Origin: Corynebacterium lujinxingii
GTDB taxonomy: Bacteria; Actinomycetota; Actinomycetes; Mycobacteriales; Mycobacteriaceae
DNA: 64,000 nucleotides
Direction: 5' to 3'
NCBI RefSeq assembly: GCF_014490555.1
Contig: NZ_CP061032.1
Location: 620,001-684,000 of the forward strand
Positions 39,271 to 47,912 of this stretch are shown here, piece by piece. How positions within the stretch are numbered: position 1 is the stretch's first letter; each line of letters opens with the position of its first letter. Below the pieces are notes generated by a model, which was not told where the DNA came from, searched no databases, and worked only from the letters and a program-made list of their open reading frames with translations. The position numbers and the translations under genes were made by a program.

Positions 39271-39808
39271 GAGAAGGGTGTAATCAAAGCGTCCGCTCAA
39301 CAGATCCGTCGCGCGGTGCTCATCGTCGCGCTGCTCAACCTCGCGTACTTCTTCGTCGAGTTCATCGCCGCGCTGTCCATTGGCGCGCCGCCGCGCCGCC
39401 GGAAGCGTGCTCGCGGGCCTGATCCTCATCCCGGCGATCGCGGCGATTGTCACCGTGGTCGTGAAGATCATGAACCCGGAGCCGCCGTCACCGGAGGGGC
39501 TGACCGGTGTCGCCGTCGGCGCGCTGGTGGTCAACCTCATCTGTGCAGTGATTTTGCTGCGCCTGCGCGACGGCGGCTCGTCGCTCGCCACCGGCGCATG
39601 GCTCGCGGCGCGTAACGACGCACTGGCGAACGTCCTCATCATCGTCGCGGGTCTGCTCACCTTCGTGTGGTCCACCGCGTGGTTCGACATCGTCGTCGGC
39701 GCGATCATAGCAATTGTGAACCTGTCCGCCGCGAAGGAAGTCTGGGAGGCTTCCCGCGAGGAGCACGACTCCGTCGAGGACGCCTTCGCCGATATGGACG
39801 ACGACTAG
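39271..39808 (+). pseudogene. Decayed cation-diffusion-facilitator-like transporter
   Basis: Two pieces of one membrane protein lie in different frames. The first (about 39280-39384) reads Q-Q-I-R-R-A-V-L-I-V-A-L-L-N-L-A-Y-F-F-V-E-F-I-A-A-L-S-I-G. After a GC-only junction (39382-39402), the second frame continues with A-R-R-R-A-A-G-S-V-L-A-G to W-E-A-S-R-E-E, ending at 39808. In intact relatives about 28-30 residues, including an Asp-rich metal motif (F-A-D-S-V-D-F-L-E-D), stand between these parts. No ATG/GTG start was found for the first piece. An internal deletion with frameshift is the simplest explanation. A short protein from an in-frame codon at 39380 (142 residues) is possible. Confidence 0.75.
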
Positions 39809-40452
39809 GCCCACACCCCGGAGCTGCCGCGCTTCCATGTGCCCACAAGGTTTGTGTCCACGATGCCGGTGGATTCCATCAGCGCGTACATCGTCACCGG
39901 CCCGACGAAGGTGAACCCGCGCTTCTTCAAATCCTTGGCCAACTGCTCCGACTCCGCGGAGCGCGTCGGCACCTCTGCCATAGTGTGCGGGGCAGGGGTG
40001 GTGTCCGGCTGATACGACCAGATGAATTCGCCTAAATGCGTGCCTTCGTCCCGCAACGCGAGTGTGGCCTGCGCGTTGGTCACCGCGGCTTGGAGTTTGC
40101 GGCGGTTGCGGATCAGGGTTTCGTCGTCAAGCAAGTGCTCGATGTTCATCTCGGCGACCGCCTCGGGGTCGAAGCCGGCGAACGCGTCGCGGAAAGCCTC
40201 GCGCTTTTGCAGGATCAGCCGCCAGGACAGGCCCACCTGGAAGCCTTCGAGGCAGACCCGCTCGAACATGCCGCGCTCGTCGCGTACGGGGTTGCCCCAC
40301 TCGGTGTCGTAGTAGTCGCGCAGGAGGGGGTCGGTGGCGGCCCACGGCGGGCGGGCGCGGCCGTCGTCGCCTGTGACGGGCCAGCCGGCGGTATCTGGGA
40401 TGTGGTCGGTGGTGCTTGGGGTCTCGGTGTTGGGCATCGTGTTTTCGCTCAT
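39805..40452 (-). CDS. tag: DNA-3-methyladenine glycosylase I-like protein without zinc ligands
   Basis: The 215-residue protein has the Tag core: D-P-L-L-R-D-Y-Y-D-T-E-W-G, L-E-G-F-Q-V-G-L-S-W-R-L-I-L-Q-K-R-E, N-R-R-K-L-Q-A-A-V-T-N-A, and L-K-K-R-G-F-T-F-V-G-P-V-T. The zinc 'snap' of E. coli Tag uses Cys4, His17, His175 and Cys179. Here R-P-P-W replaces R-C-x-W, Y-Y-D replaces Y-H-D, and the C-terminus lacks His and Cys. An N-terminal extension of about 35 residues is present. ATG 40452 is chosen; an upstream ATG at 40506 would overlap the DoxX start. Confidence 0.85.
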   Translation of the reverse strand: MSENTMPNTETPSTTDHIPDTAGWPVTGDDGRARPPWAATDPLLRDYYDTEWGNPVRDERGMFERVCLEGFQVGLSWRLILQKREAFRDAFAGFDPEAVAEMNIEHLLDDETLIRNRRKLQAAVTNAQATLALRDEGTHLGEFIWSYQPDTTPAPHTMAEVPTRSAESEQLAKDLKKRGFTFVGPVTMYALMESTGIVDTNLVGTWKRGSSGVWA

Positions 40453-40491
40453 AGGTATTGGACTCGTTTCTACCCCGTTCGGTTCCACGGG

Positions 40492-40504
40492 TACGCTCAT
40501 TGGC
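40492..40504 (+). promoter_or_regulatory. Leaderless promoter of the DoxX gene
   Basis: TACGCT (40492-40497) lies 7 bases before ATG 40505. The tag gene starts 53 bases away on the other strand. Confidence 0.5.
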
Positions 40505-40912
40505 ATGAATAGGCCCGCCGTACGCGACTTTGCGCTGCTCGTGTTGCGCCTCGTCCTCGGGGCCGTGTTCGTGGCCCACGGCTACCAGCACTGGTTCGAC
40601 ACCGGCATGGCGCAGACCGGACGCGACTTCGCCACATTAGGGGTGCCGCAGCCGCAGCTGTCGGCGTACCTGACCGGCACCGCGGAACTGATCGGCGGGG
40701 CGTTTTTGGCGGTGGGGCTGTTGACCACCATCGCCGCGTCTGTGCTTGCGCTGCTCATGCTGGCAGCGTTCTACTTCGTGCACTTGGACAACGGGTTCTT
40801 TGTGGATCAGGGCGGCGTGGAGTACGTGCTTGTCCTCGCGGCGGCGCTGTTTATCATCATCGTCTTCGGTACCGGCCGCGCCAGCCTGGACGGGGTGCTC
40901 ACGCGTGGTTAG
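40505..40912 (+). CDS. DoxX family membrane protein
   Basis: The protein has 135 residues and four hydrophobic segments. It begins with the DoxX motif R-L-V-L-G-A-V-F-V-A-H-G-Y-Q-H-W-F and has A-E-L-I-G-G-A-F-L-A-V-G-L. DoxX proteins are small membrane proteins with a role in redox/thiol stress complexes in mycobacteria. It overlaps the downstream zf-HC2 gene by 8 bases, so the two are cotranscribed. Confidence 0.87.
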   Translation: MNRPAVRDFALLVLRLVLGAVFVAHGYQHWFDTGMAQTGRDFATLGVPQPQLSAYLTGTAELIGGAFLAVGLLTTIAASVLALLMLAAFYFVHLDNGFFVDQGGVEYVLVLAAALFIIIVFGTGRASLDGVLTRG

Positions 40913-41540
40913 CCACGAAGAAGTACAGGCGGCGCTGTCGGCGCGTATCGACGGCGAACCTGCCGGCTTAGACGACGCCATCGTCGACGCCCACGTGTCC
41001 AACTGCGCCGAGTGCCGCGCATTTTTGGATCAGGCGTTGGCGCTGTCGCAGGAATTCGGTGGAACCGAACGTCCCGCTCTGGACCCGCCGCAGGACCTGT
41101 CCGCCGTGATCTTGGCCAGCGTCGACGACGAGTGGCGCCGGCTGTCGCACCGACGCGCCCTGGGGCTTGCCGTCGGGCGCATACTCCTGCTTGTGATGGT
41201 GGTGCTGTGGGTGCTGTGGGCGGTTAGCCTCATCGTCGCCGGCGGGGAAGAGCCGGTGGTGGCCTCCAGCGCATCGGTGCGCCTCGGCGTGGCGCTCGCG
41301 CTGGCATTTACGGCGTGGAAGCCTCGTCAGATCCCTGGCGTGCTGCTCATCGTTGGCACGATGTTCACGTTCACGGTCGGGTTCGCCGTGCGCGACGCGG
41401 TGCTCGCGACCGGCCAGTTCGAGCCGGTGGCGGTGTTCATCCCATTTGCCAGCGTTATCGCGCTGGTGTGGACGTGGATCGCGGACCGGGGTGGGGAAGC
41501 GCGTCGCGCGTGGCGGGTGCTCGGCGCGAACCCGCAGTGA
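40905..41540 (+). CDS. zf-HC2 (anti-sigma-like) membrane protein
   Basis: The 211-residue protein starts with a zinc-binding anti-sigma motif: His30-x3-Cys34-x2-Cys37 (D-A-H-V-S-N-C-A-E-C). After a linker come about four membrane segments (about 88-108, 122-140, 145-160, 170-190). Anti-sigma factors of this type bind an ECF sigma factor, but no sigma gene is adjacent. The GTG start lies within the end of the DoxX gene. It ends one base before the pmt stop (convergent). Confidence 0.78.
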   Translation: MVSHEEVQAALSARIDGEPAGLDDAIVDAHVSNCAECRAFLDQALALSQEFGGTERPALDPPQDLSAVILASVDDEWRRLSHRRALGLAVGRILLLVMVVLWVLWAVSLIVAGGEEPVVASSASVRLGVALALAFTAWKPRQIPGVLLIVGTMFTFTVGFAVRDAVLATGQFEPVAVFIPFASVIALVWTWIADRGGEARRAWRVLGANPQ

Positions 41541-43172
41541 CTACTTCCAGCTCGGCAGCCACATCAGGGATTCGTAGTAAGAATCCGGGATGCGCAGGCC
41601 GTAGAAGATGGGCGACCAGTAGAAAAAGCTGGCTACCACCAGCGCAATGTAGACCACGGCAGCGAGTTGGCCCCAGCGCATCTCAAAGCCGGCGAGCTTG
41701 TTTACCCAACTCCACGTCACAGCCCCGCCCTTCTTTGCCACATTGCCCACGGCAAGTGCGAGCAGCACGGCCGTAAACGGCACGAGAGCGGTGGCGTAGA
41801 AGAAGTACATCTGGCGGTCGAACGCGGCCAGCCACGGCAGGAACCCGGCGGCGAAGGCAATCACCGGAACGATGACGCGGAAGTCCTTGCGGGTCAGCCA
41901 GACCCAGCCCGCCCACAGCAGCACCGGCACGGTGAGCCACCAAATAGCCGGGGTGCCGAACATGTAGATCATCTCGCGGCAGGTACCGTCGCCCGGTGCC
42001 ACCTGGCACTCCAGGTCAGTAGCCGAGTAGTATAGGATCGGGCGGGCGGAGACGAGCCAGGCCCACGGCTTGGAGTCCCACGGGTGCGAGTGGCCTGACG
42101 ACGACGTCAGCGACGCGTGGAAGTCCAGCACAGAGAAGTGGTAGTACAGCCAGCCGGCGACAGAATCCGGCAGGTGTTCCAGCCAGGGCCAGTCGGAGCC
42201 GGCGATGGTGCCGTCGGCAAGCGAATGGCGGTACACGGAGGTCTCCGAGGCGAACCAGGCGCGCCAGGACCAGATGTAGAGCAGCGCCGGGATGAGCACG
42301 ATGGAGGCTAACGCGGCCGGTACATCGCGCAGCAAGGTGCCCGCGACCGGCTTTTCCACGCCGTAGCGGCGGCGCAGGAAGAGATCCCAGAACGAGGACA
42401 GCAGTCCGAAGAACATGATGTAGTACAGGCCCGACCACTTCACGGACAGTGCGAGGCCGAGTGCCACGCCGGTGGCGAAGCGCCACCAGCGGAAGCCCAT
42501 CTTCGGGCCGTACGGGCCGGTGCCGTCGAGTTTGCCGGCCAGCCAGGCGTCGTGCCAGCGGTGGTGTACCTGGCGCATGTCGCCGGCGAGTGTCCAGGCG
42601 GCGATGACGATGAACAGCACCTGGAAGATGTCCAGCATGCCGAACTTGGCGGCCACGAGCAGGACACCGTCGAAAAGCGCGATGATGCCCGCGATGACGC
42701 CGATGGAGGTCGACTGGCTCACGCGGCGGGCGATGAGGAACACGAACACGATGACCGCAGTGCCGAACAGCGCTGTCATGATGCGCCAACCCAGCGGCGT
42801 GTAGCCGAAGATCGTCTCGCCCATGGCGAGCAGCTGCTTACCCAGCGGCGGGTGCACAACCAGGCCGTAGCCGGGGTTGGACTCGATGCCGCCGAGCACC
42901 GGGTTAAAGGAGCTCTCCACCATGTCCCAGCCCTGCGGGACGTAGTGCTTCTCGTCGAAGACCGGGGTGTCGGAGCTCGTCGGCTGCGTCAGCCCGAGAA
43001 AACGGGTGAGCAGCGCGAGAACGCCGATGACACTGGCCGCGATGGTGTCGCGTTGGCTCCACGGCACCGTCACGGGTGCTTGAGGCGCTGGGCGGCCCGG
43101 GCGGAGGCTGCGTGTCGTGCCGTGTTCGTCTGGCGCCGGTTGGGCGCTGGAAGTGCTCGCGATAGTGGTCAC
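41541..43172 (-). CDS. pmt: Protein O-mannosyltransferase
   Basis: The GT39-family membrane enzyme of 543 residues transfers mannose from a polyprenyl carrier to secreted proteins. Residues 1-40 are cytoplasmic. Then follow about eleven membrane segments with the first-loop D-E-K-H-Y-V (catalytic Asp-Glu), V-V-H-P-P-L-G-K, and a late W-L-T-V-P-V. The GTG start at 43172 is set by TAGAAT 8 bases upstream. Mannosylated targets may include the envelope proteins encoded in this window (for instance rpf2); this is inference from C. glutamicum. Confidence 0.92.
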   Translation of the reverse strand: MTTIASTSSAQPAPDEHGTTRSLRPGRPAPQAPVTVPWSQRDTIAASVIGVLALLTRFLGLTQPTSSDTPVFDEKHYVPQGWDMVESSFNPVLGGIESNPGYGLVVHPPLGKQLLAMGETIFGYTPLGWRIMTALFGTAVIVFVFLIARRVSQSTSIGVIAGIIALFDGVLLVAAKFGMLDIFQVLFIVIAAWTLAGDMRQVHHRWHDAWLAGKLDGTGPYGPKMGFRWWRFATGVALGLALSVKWSGLYYIMFFGLLSSFWDLFLRRRYGVEKPVAGTLLRDVPAALASIVLIPALLYIWSWRAWFASETSVYRHSLADGTIAGSDWPWLEHLPDSVAGWLYYHFSVLDFHASLTSSSGHSHPWDSKPWAWLVSARPILYYSATDLECQVAPGDGTCREMIYMFGTPAIWWLTVPVLLWAGWVWLTRKDFRVIVPVIAFAAGFLPWLAAFDRQMYFFYATALVPFTAVLLALAVGNVAKKGGAVTWSWVNKLAGFEMRWGQLAAVVYIALVVASFFYWSPIFYGLRIPDSYYESLMWLPSWK

Positions 43173-43212
43173 GGAGCGTGATTCTAGCGCCTGACGCGTA
43201 TGCTTCAGTCTT
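43173..43212. promoter_or_regulatory. Divergent leaderless promoters pmt / rsmI
   Basis: On minus, TAGAAT (43186-43181) lies 8 bases before the pmt GTG. On plus, TATGCT (43199-43204) lies 8 bases before the rsmI ATG at 43213. Only 40 bases separate the start codons; the -35 region of each promoter falls near the start codon of the other gene. Confidence 0.65.
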
Positions 43213-44073
43213 ATGTCCGACGAGCACGTTTCTGAAACGCAGATCCCCGCAACCGGAGTTGTGCTCGCGGCGACACCGTTGGGAAACATCGCCGACGCGT
43301 CGCCGCGGCTCGTTGAAGCGCTTGAGCGGGCCGACTTCGTCGCCGCCGAGGACACCCGTCGCACGCGCGCGCTCGCCGCAGCCCTCGGCGTGGAGATCAC
43401 CGGGAAGGTGGTGTCCAACTTCGACCACAACGAGGAGCACCGCTCGCGCGAGCTTTTAGACGCCGCCCGCACCGGCACCGTGCTCGTGGTCACTGACGCC
43501 GGCATGCCGATCGTCTCCGACCCCGGCCACTCGATTGTCGCCGCCGCCCACGACGCCGGGATCCCCGTGACCTGCATCCCCGGCCCGTCCGCGGTGACCA
43601 CCGCACTCGCCCTATCGGGGCTGAACGTCGGCCACTTCATCTTCGACGGCTTCGTGCCCCGCAAGTCCGGCGCGCGCCGCGCGTGGCTGCAATCGCTTGT
43701 CGACGAGCGCCGCGCCGTGTGCTGCTTTGAATCCCCGCACCGCATCGCGCAATTGCTTGCCGACGCCGCCGACGTGCTCGGCCCCGACCGCCGCGCCGCC
43801 GTGTGCCGGGAGCTGACCAAAACCTATGAAGAGGTCAAGCGCGGCTCGCTTGCAGAACTCGCCGAGTGGGCGGCTGACGGCGTGCGCGGGGAGATCACCC
43901 TGGTCATCGAAGGCGGGGAGCCGGAGCAGCCGGAGCCGGAAGATTTAGTGGAGCGGGTGCTCGCGCTCGTCGATACGGGCGAGCGCATGAAAGACGCCGC
44001 AAAGCAGGTGGCTAAGGCCCATGGCGTGAAGGTGGGGGACCTCTACGACGCCGCGCTTGACGCGCGCAACTGA
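43213..44073 (+). CDS. rsmI: 16S rRNA (cytidine1402-2'-O)-methyltransferase
   Basis: The protein has 286 residues with the SAM-dependent tetrapyrrole-methylase fold: L-A-A-T-P-L-G-N-I-A-D, A-E-D-T-R-R-T-R, N-E, S-D-P-G, I-P-G-P-S-A-V-T-T-A-L, and F-D-G-F-V-P-R-K. It methylates the ribose of C1402 in the decoding centre. The 5' end is discussed with pmt. betP follows after 86 bases. Confidence 0.94.
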   Translation: MSDEHVSETQIPATGVVLAATPLGNIADASPRLVEALERADFVAAEDTRRTRALAAALGVEITGKVVSNFDHNEEHRSRELLDAARTGTVLVVTDAGMPIVSDPGHSIVAAAHDAGIPVTCIPGPSAVTTALALSGLNVGHFIFDGFVPRKSGARRAWLQSLVDERRAVCCFESPHRIAQLLADAADVLGPDRRAAVCRELTKTYEEVKRGSLAELAEWAADGVRGEITLVIEGGEPEQPEPEDLVERVLALVDTGERMKDAAKQVAKAHGVKVGDLYDAALDARN

Positions 44074-44159
44074 CCTCGCTCGGGTTAGCGCAATGGTGTG
44101 ATGTAGGTTAGCCTGCTTGCGCCCTATTAATAACCTGAGAAAATGCGAGGAGAGATTGT

Positions 44160-45965
44160 ATGTCTCAGCGTGACCCCCAAAGGGATCCACACGATCCCGA
44201 TGCGGAGCCGCGGAGCACGGATCCGATTAAGACAGAAGAAGCGTCTGCAGCCGGCCAATTGGCTGCGCTGCTGCGCGCCGACCACGACGGCACGCAACCC
44301 GAATACACCGACCCAGAAGATTCCATCGAGCGCGAGGCCGACTCCGAAGACGCGCCGGTGAACTGGGGCATCGTGGCGCCGCTGGCGATCATCGTCGCGG
44401 CCATCGTGACCTGGGGCCTGGCCGCCCCGGATAACTTCTCCAACTTCGCCGACACGGCGTTCGGTTGGGTCATCGACAACTTGGGCTGGGCCTTCGTCCT
44501 CGGCGGCACCGTGTTTGTGGTGTTCGTTCTGGCGATCTCCCTGTCCGGCTTCGGCACCATCCGTCTCGGCACTGCAGACGAGCGCCCGGAGTTTAAGACC
44601 ACGTCGTGGATCGCCATGATGTTCGCCGCCGGCATGGGCATCGGTTTGATGTTCTACGGCGCTTCCGAGCCGCTGGCGATGTACAACGACGGCGTGCCGG
44701 GCCACGGCGAACACGAGGTTGGCGCTGCGATGGCGCAGACGATGTTCCACTGGACGCTGCACCCGTGGGCGGTTTACGCCATTATCGGTCTGGCGATCGC
44801 TTACTCGACGTTCCGCCTCGGCCGCAAGCAGCTGCTGTCCAGCGCGTTTATCCCGCTGATGGGCGAGAAGGCCGCCAAGGGGTGGCCGGGCAAGATCATC
44901 GACGCCTTTGCCGTGTTCGCCACCATCTTCGGCACCGCCTGCTCCCTGGGGCTGGGCGCGCTGCAGATTTCCTCGGGTCTCGAGGCCTCCGGCTTTGTGG
45001 ATAACCCGTCAACGAAGCTGACCATCGGCATCGTTTCCGTGCTCACCCTCGCATTCCTGCTGTCTGCGATGTCGGGTGTGTCCAAGGGCATTCAGTGGCT
45101 GTCCAACGCAAACATGGTCATCGCCGCTGTGCTGGCGATCTTCGTGTTCGTCTTCGGCCCGACGGTTGCGCAGCTGAACATGCTGCCGACCGCAGTGGGC
45201 AACTACCTGCAGAACTTCTTCGAAATGGCCGCGCGCACCGCCGAGAGCCAGGACGGTGAGGCCGGCGAGTTCCTCTCCGGCTGGACCATCTTCTACTGGG
45301 CATGGTGGATCTCCTGGTCGCCGTTCGTCGGCACGTTCCTGGCACGTATCTCGCGCGGTCGCACCGTGCGTGAATTCTGCCTCGGCGTGATGCTGGTTCC
45401 GGCCGGCCTGTCCACCGTCTGGTTCGCCATCTTCGGCGGCACCGCCATCAAGATGGAGCAAAACGGCGAGTCCATCGTCGGCGGCGGCTCCAACGAGGAG
45501 CAACTGTTCAACCTGCTGCACTCCATGCCGGGCGGCTACGTCGTGGGTGTGTTTGCTCTGCTGCTGCTGGGCACCTTCTTCATCACCTCGGCGGACTCCG
45601 CGTCGACTGTGATGGCGTCGATGACCCAGTCCGGCAAGACCGAGGCAAAGCCGTGGCTCGCCGCGATGTGGGGCTTGGCTACCGCGTTTGTGGGCCTGAC
45701 GCTACTGGTCTCGGGTGGCTCGGACGCGCTGAATTCGCTGCAGTCCGTCACCATCGTGGCGGCGACGCCGTTCCTGTTCATCCTCATCGCGCTGATGTTC
45801 GCGATTGTCAAGGACATGTCGAACGACTCCATCTACCTGGATAAGAAGGAGCAGGAGCGCTTCAACCGTCAGCTGGCCATCGAGCGCCGCATGTACCGCG
45901 ACCAGCAGCAGCTGGAAGAGCGCAAGGCGCAGGTCAAGGGCATCTTCAAGTCGCGTTCTAAGTAG
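44160..45965 (+). CDS. betP: BCCT carrier, glycine-betaine transporter BetP type
   Basis: The protein has 601 residues, an acidic N-terminal tail (about 65), 12 membrane segments and a basic C-terminal helix of about 55 residues (R-Q-L-A-I-E-R-R to F-K-S-R-S-K). It has the sodium/betaine motif A-G-M-G-I-G-L-M-F-Y-G and the Trp-rich W-T-I-F-Y-W-A-W-W-I-S-W-S-P-F-V-G, which matches BetP. In C. glutamicum BetP the C-terminal domain senses K+ and membrane state. The location between rsmI and metG is the same as remembered for betP. GAGGAGAG precedes ATG 44160. Confidence 0.9.
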   Translation: MSQRDPQRDPHDPDAEPRSTDPIKTEEASAAGQLAALLRADHDGTQPEYTDPEDSIEREADSEDAPVNWGIVAPLAIIVAAIVTWGLAAPDNFSNFADTAFGWVIDNLGWAFVLGGTVFVVFVLAISLSGFGTIRLGTADERPEFKTTSWIAMMFAAGMGIGLMFYGASEPLAMYNDGVPGHGEHEVGAAMAQTMFHWTLHPWAVYAIIGLAIAYSTFRLGRKQLLSSAFIPLMGEKAAKGWPGKIIDAFAVFATIFGTACSLGLGALQISSGLEASGFVDNPSTKLTIGIVSVLTLAFLLSAMSGVSKGIQWLSNANMVIAAVLAIFVFVFGPTVAQLNMLPTAVGNYLQNFFEMAARTAESQDGEAGEFLSGWTIFYWAWWISWSPFVGTFLARISRGRTVREFCLGVMLVPAGLSTVWFAIFGGTAIKMEQNGESIVGGGSNEEQLFNLLHSMPGGYVVGVFALLLLGTFFITSADSASTVMASMTQSGKTEAKPWLAAMWGLATAFVGLTLLVSGGSDALNSLQSVTIVAATPFLFILIALMFAIVKDMSNDSIYLDKKEQERFNRQLAIERRMYRDQQQLEERKAQVKGIFKSRSK

Positions 45966-46007
45966 ACACCCTGAACTTCGATGAGTGCGCGAGTGCTTAT
46001 CGACGAC

Positions 46008-46043
46008 TGGCCCCGCCAAGCAGTGCAATGCTTGGCGGGGCCA
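46008..46043. terminator. Perfect 15-bp hairpin between betP and metG
   Basis: TGGCCCCGCCAAGCA (46008-46022) pairs with TGCTTGGCGGGGCCA (46029-46043) around the 6-base loop GTGCAA. No U-tract follows on either strand. It stands 42 bases after betP and 5 bases before the metG -10 hexamer. Likely a terminator-like or insulating element. Confidence 0.75.
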
Positions 46044-46048
46044 TAACT

Positions 46049-46061
46049 TATGCTTGGTGCC
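46049..46061 (+). promoter_or_regulatory. Leaderless promoter of metG
   Basis: TATGCT (46049-46054) lies 7 bases before ATG 46062. The upstream ATG at 46050 lies inside the hexamer and so is unlikely as start. Confidence 0.5.
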
Positions 46062-47909
46062 ATGACTGCTGCAGACACCACTCAAAACGTTCTTGTTTGC
46101 GTGGCCTGGCCTTACGCTAACGGCCCGCGCCACATCGGTCACGTCGCAGGATTCGGCGTGCCGTCCGACGTGTTTGCCCGCTACCAGCGAATGTCCGGCA
46201 AGAACGTGCTGATGGTCTCCGGCACCGACGAGCACGGCACGCCGCTGCTCGTGCAGGCGGACAAGGAAGGCGTGACCGTCAAGGAGTTGGCGGACCGCTA
46301 CAACAAGCAGATTGTGGAGGACCTCGCCGGGCTCGGCCTGTCCTACGATCTGTTCACCCGCACTACCACGCGCAACCACTACGCGGTGGTCCAGGAGCTC
46401 TTCCGGGGCCTCAACGACAACGGCTACATGGTCAAGGAGACCACCAAGGGCGCGATCTCCCCGTCGACGGGCCGCACCCTGCCGGACCGCTACATTGAGG
46501 GCACCTGCCCGATCTGCGGCGCCACCGACGCCCGCGGCGACCAGTGCGACACCTGCGGCAACCAGTTGGACCCGGCGGATCTGATCAACCCGGTGTCCAA
46601 GATCAACGGCGAGACGCCGGAGTTTGTGGAGACCGAACACTACATGCTCGACCTGCCGGCGCTGCACGACGCGCTGGAGAAGTGGCTGTCCACCCGCGAG
46701 GATTGGCGCCCGAACGTGCTCAAGTTCTCCCTGAATCTGCTCGAGGACATGCGCCCGCGCGCGATGACCCGCGACATCGACTGGGGCATCCCGATTCCGG
46801 TTGCTGACTGGCAGGACAACCCGTCGAAGAAGCTCTACGTCTGGTTCGACGCGGTGGTCGGGTACCTGTCTGCGTCGATCGAGTGGGCCCACAACACCGG
46901 CAACCCGGACGCGTGGAAGGAGTTCTGGCAGAACCCGGACACCGAGGGCTACTACTTCATGGGCAAGGACAACATCACGTTCCACTCCCAGATCTGGCCG
47001 GCGGAACTCCTCGGCTACGCGGGCAAGGGTGCTAAGGGCGGCGAACTGCATGAATACGGTGAGCTGAACCTGCCGACGGAGGTTGTGTCCTCGGAGTTCC
47101 TCACCATGTCGGGCTCGAAGTTCTCGTCGTCGAAGGGCGTGGTCATCTACGTCAAGGATTTTTTGAAGGAGTTTGGTGCGGACCCGCTGCGTTACTTCAT
47201 TGCGGTGGCTGGCCCGGAGAACAACGACACTGACTTCACCTGGGACGAGTTCGTTCGTCGCGTGAACAACGAGCTGGCTAACGGGTGGGGCAACCTGGTC
47301 AACCGCACGGTGTCCATGGCGCACAAGAACTTCGGCCAGGTGCCGGCGCCGGGCCCGCTCGAGGCGTCCGACGAGCGCATTCTGAATCTGGCGGAAGAGA
47401 CCTTCACCACCGCGGGCGAGGAGCTGCGCAAGGCGCGGTTTAAGAACGCGATCACGAAGATCATGCACGTCGTCGGCGAGGCGAACGCCTACATCGCGGA
47501 GCAAGAGCCGTGGAAGCTGGCCAAGGACGAATCGCAGCGCGAGCGTCTCGCCACAGTGCTGTGGACTGCGCTGCAGGTGGTCTCCGACTGCAACGCCATG
47601 CTCACCCCGTTCCTCCCGCACACCGCGCAGAAGGTCCACGAGACCCTCGGCCGCGACGGCGTATGGGCTGCGGAGCCGCGCATCGAGGAGATTGTCGATG
47701 ACGCCGACTACAACCTCGTCGGCGTCGGCCTGCCGGAGAAGGGGCAGACGTACCTCACGATCACCGGCGACTACACCCAGCAGCAGGCAATGTGGGGCCG
47801 CGTGGAGGTCACCCCGGGCACCGCGCTGGATAAGCCGCAGCCGCTGATTGCGAAGCTGGATCCGGAGCTGGGCGAGACCGGCCCGGAGTGGGCCCCAGTG
47901 CAGAAGTAG
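46062..47909 (+). CDS. metG: Methionyl-tRNA synthetase
   Basis: The enzyme charges tRNA-Met. The 615-residue protein has the class I motifs H24-I-G-H27 and, as KMSKS variant, G-S-K-F-S-S-S-K-G. The connective peptide keeps the zinc knuckle C-P-I-C and C-D-T-C. The C-terminal anticodon domain is present; there is no extra tRNA-binding domain, so this is the short form. It meets the convergent DUF3806 gene 3 bases later. Confidence 0.96.
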   Translation: MTAADTTQNVLVCVAWPYANGPRHIGHVAGFGVPSDVFARYQRMSGKNVLMVSGTDEHGTPLLVQADKEGVTVKELADRYNKQIVEDLAGLGLSYDLFTRTTTRNHYAVVQELFRGLNDNGYMVKETTKGAISPSTGRTLPDRYIEGTCPICGATDARGDQCDTCGNQLDPADLINPVSKINGETPEFVETEHYMLDLPALHDALEKWLSTREDWRPNVLKFSLNLLEDMRPRAMTRDIDWGIPIPVADWQDNPSKKLYVWFDAVVGYLSASIEWAHNTGNPDAWKEFWQNPDTEGYYFMGKDNITFHSQIWPAELLGYAGKGAKGGELHEYGELNLPTEVVSSEFLTMSGSKFSSSKGVVIYVKDFLKEFGADPLRYFIAVAGPENNDTDFTWDEFVRRVNNELANGWGNLVNRTVSMAHKNFGQVPAPGPLEASDERILNLAEETFTTAGEELRKARFKNAITKIMHVVGEANAYIAEQEPWKLAKDESQRERLATVLWTALQVVSDCNAMLTPFLPHTAQKVHETLGRDGVWAAEPRIEEIVDDADYNLVGVGLPEKGQTYLTITGDYTQQQAMWGRVEVTPGTALDKPQPLIAKLDPELGETGPEWAPVQK

Positions 47910-47912
47910 GCG

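Noticed and set aside
44093..44115. TGTGA half-site before betP as GlxR box
   Set aside because: Only one half-site is present; the partner half is absent.
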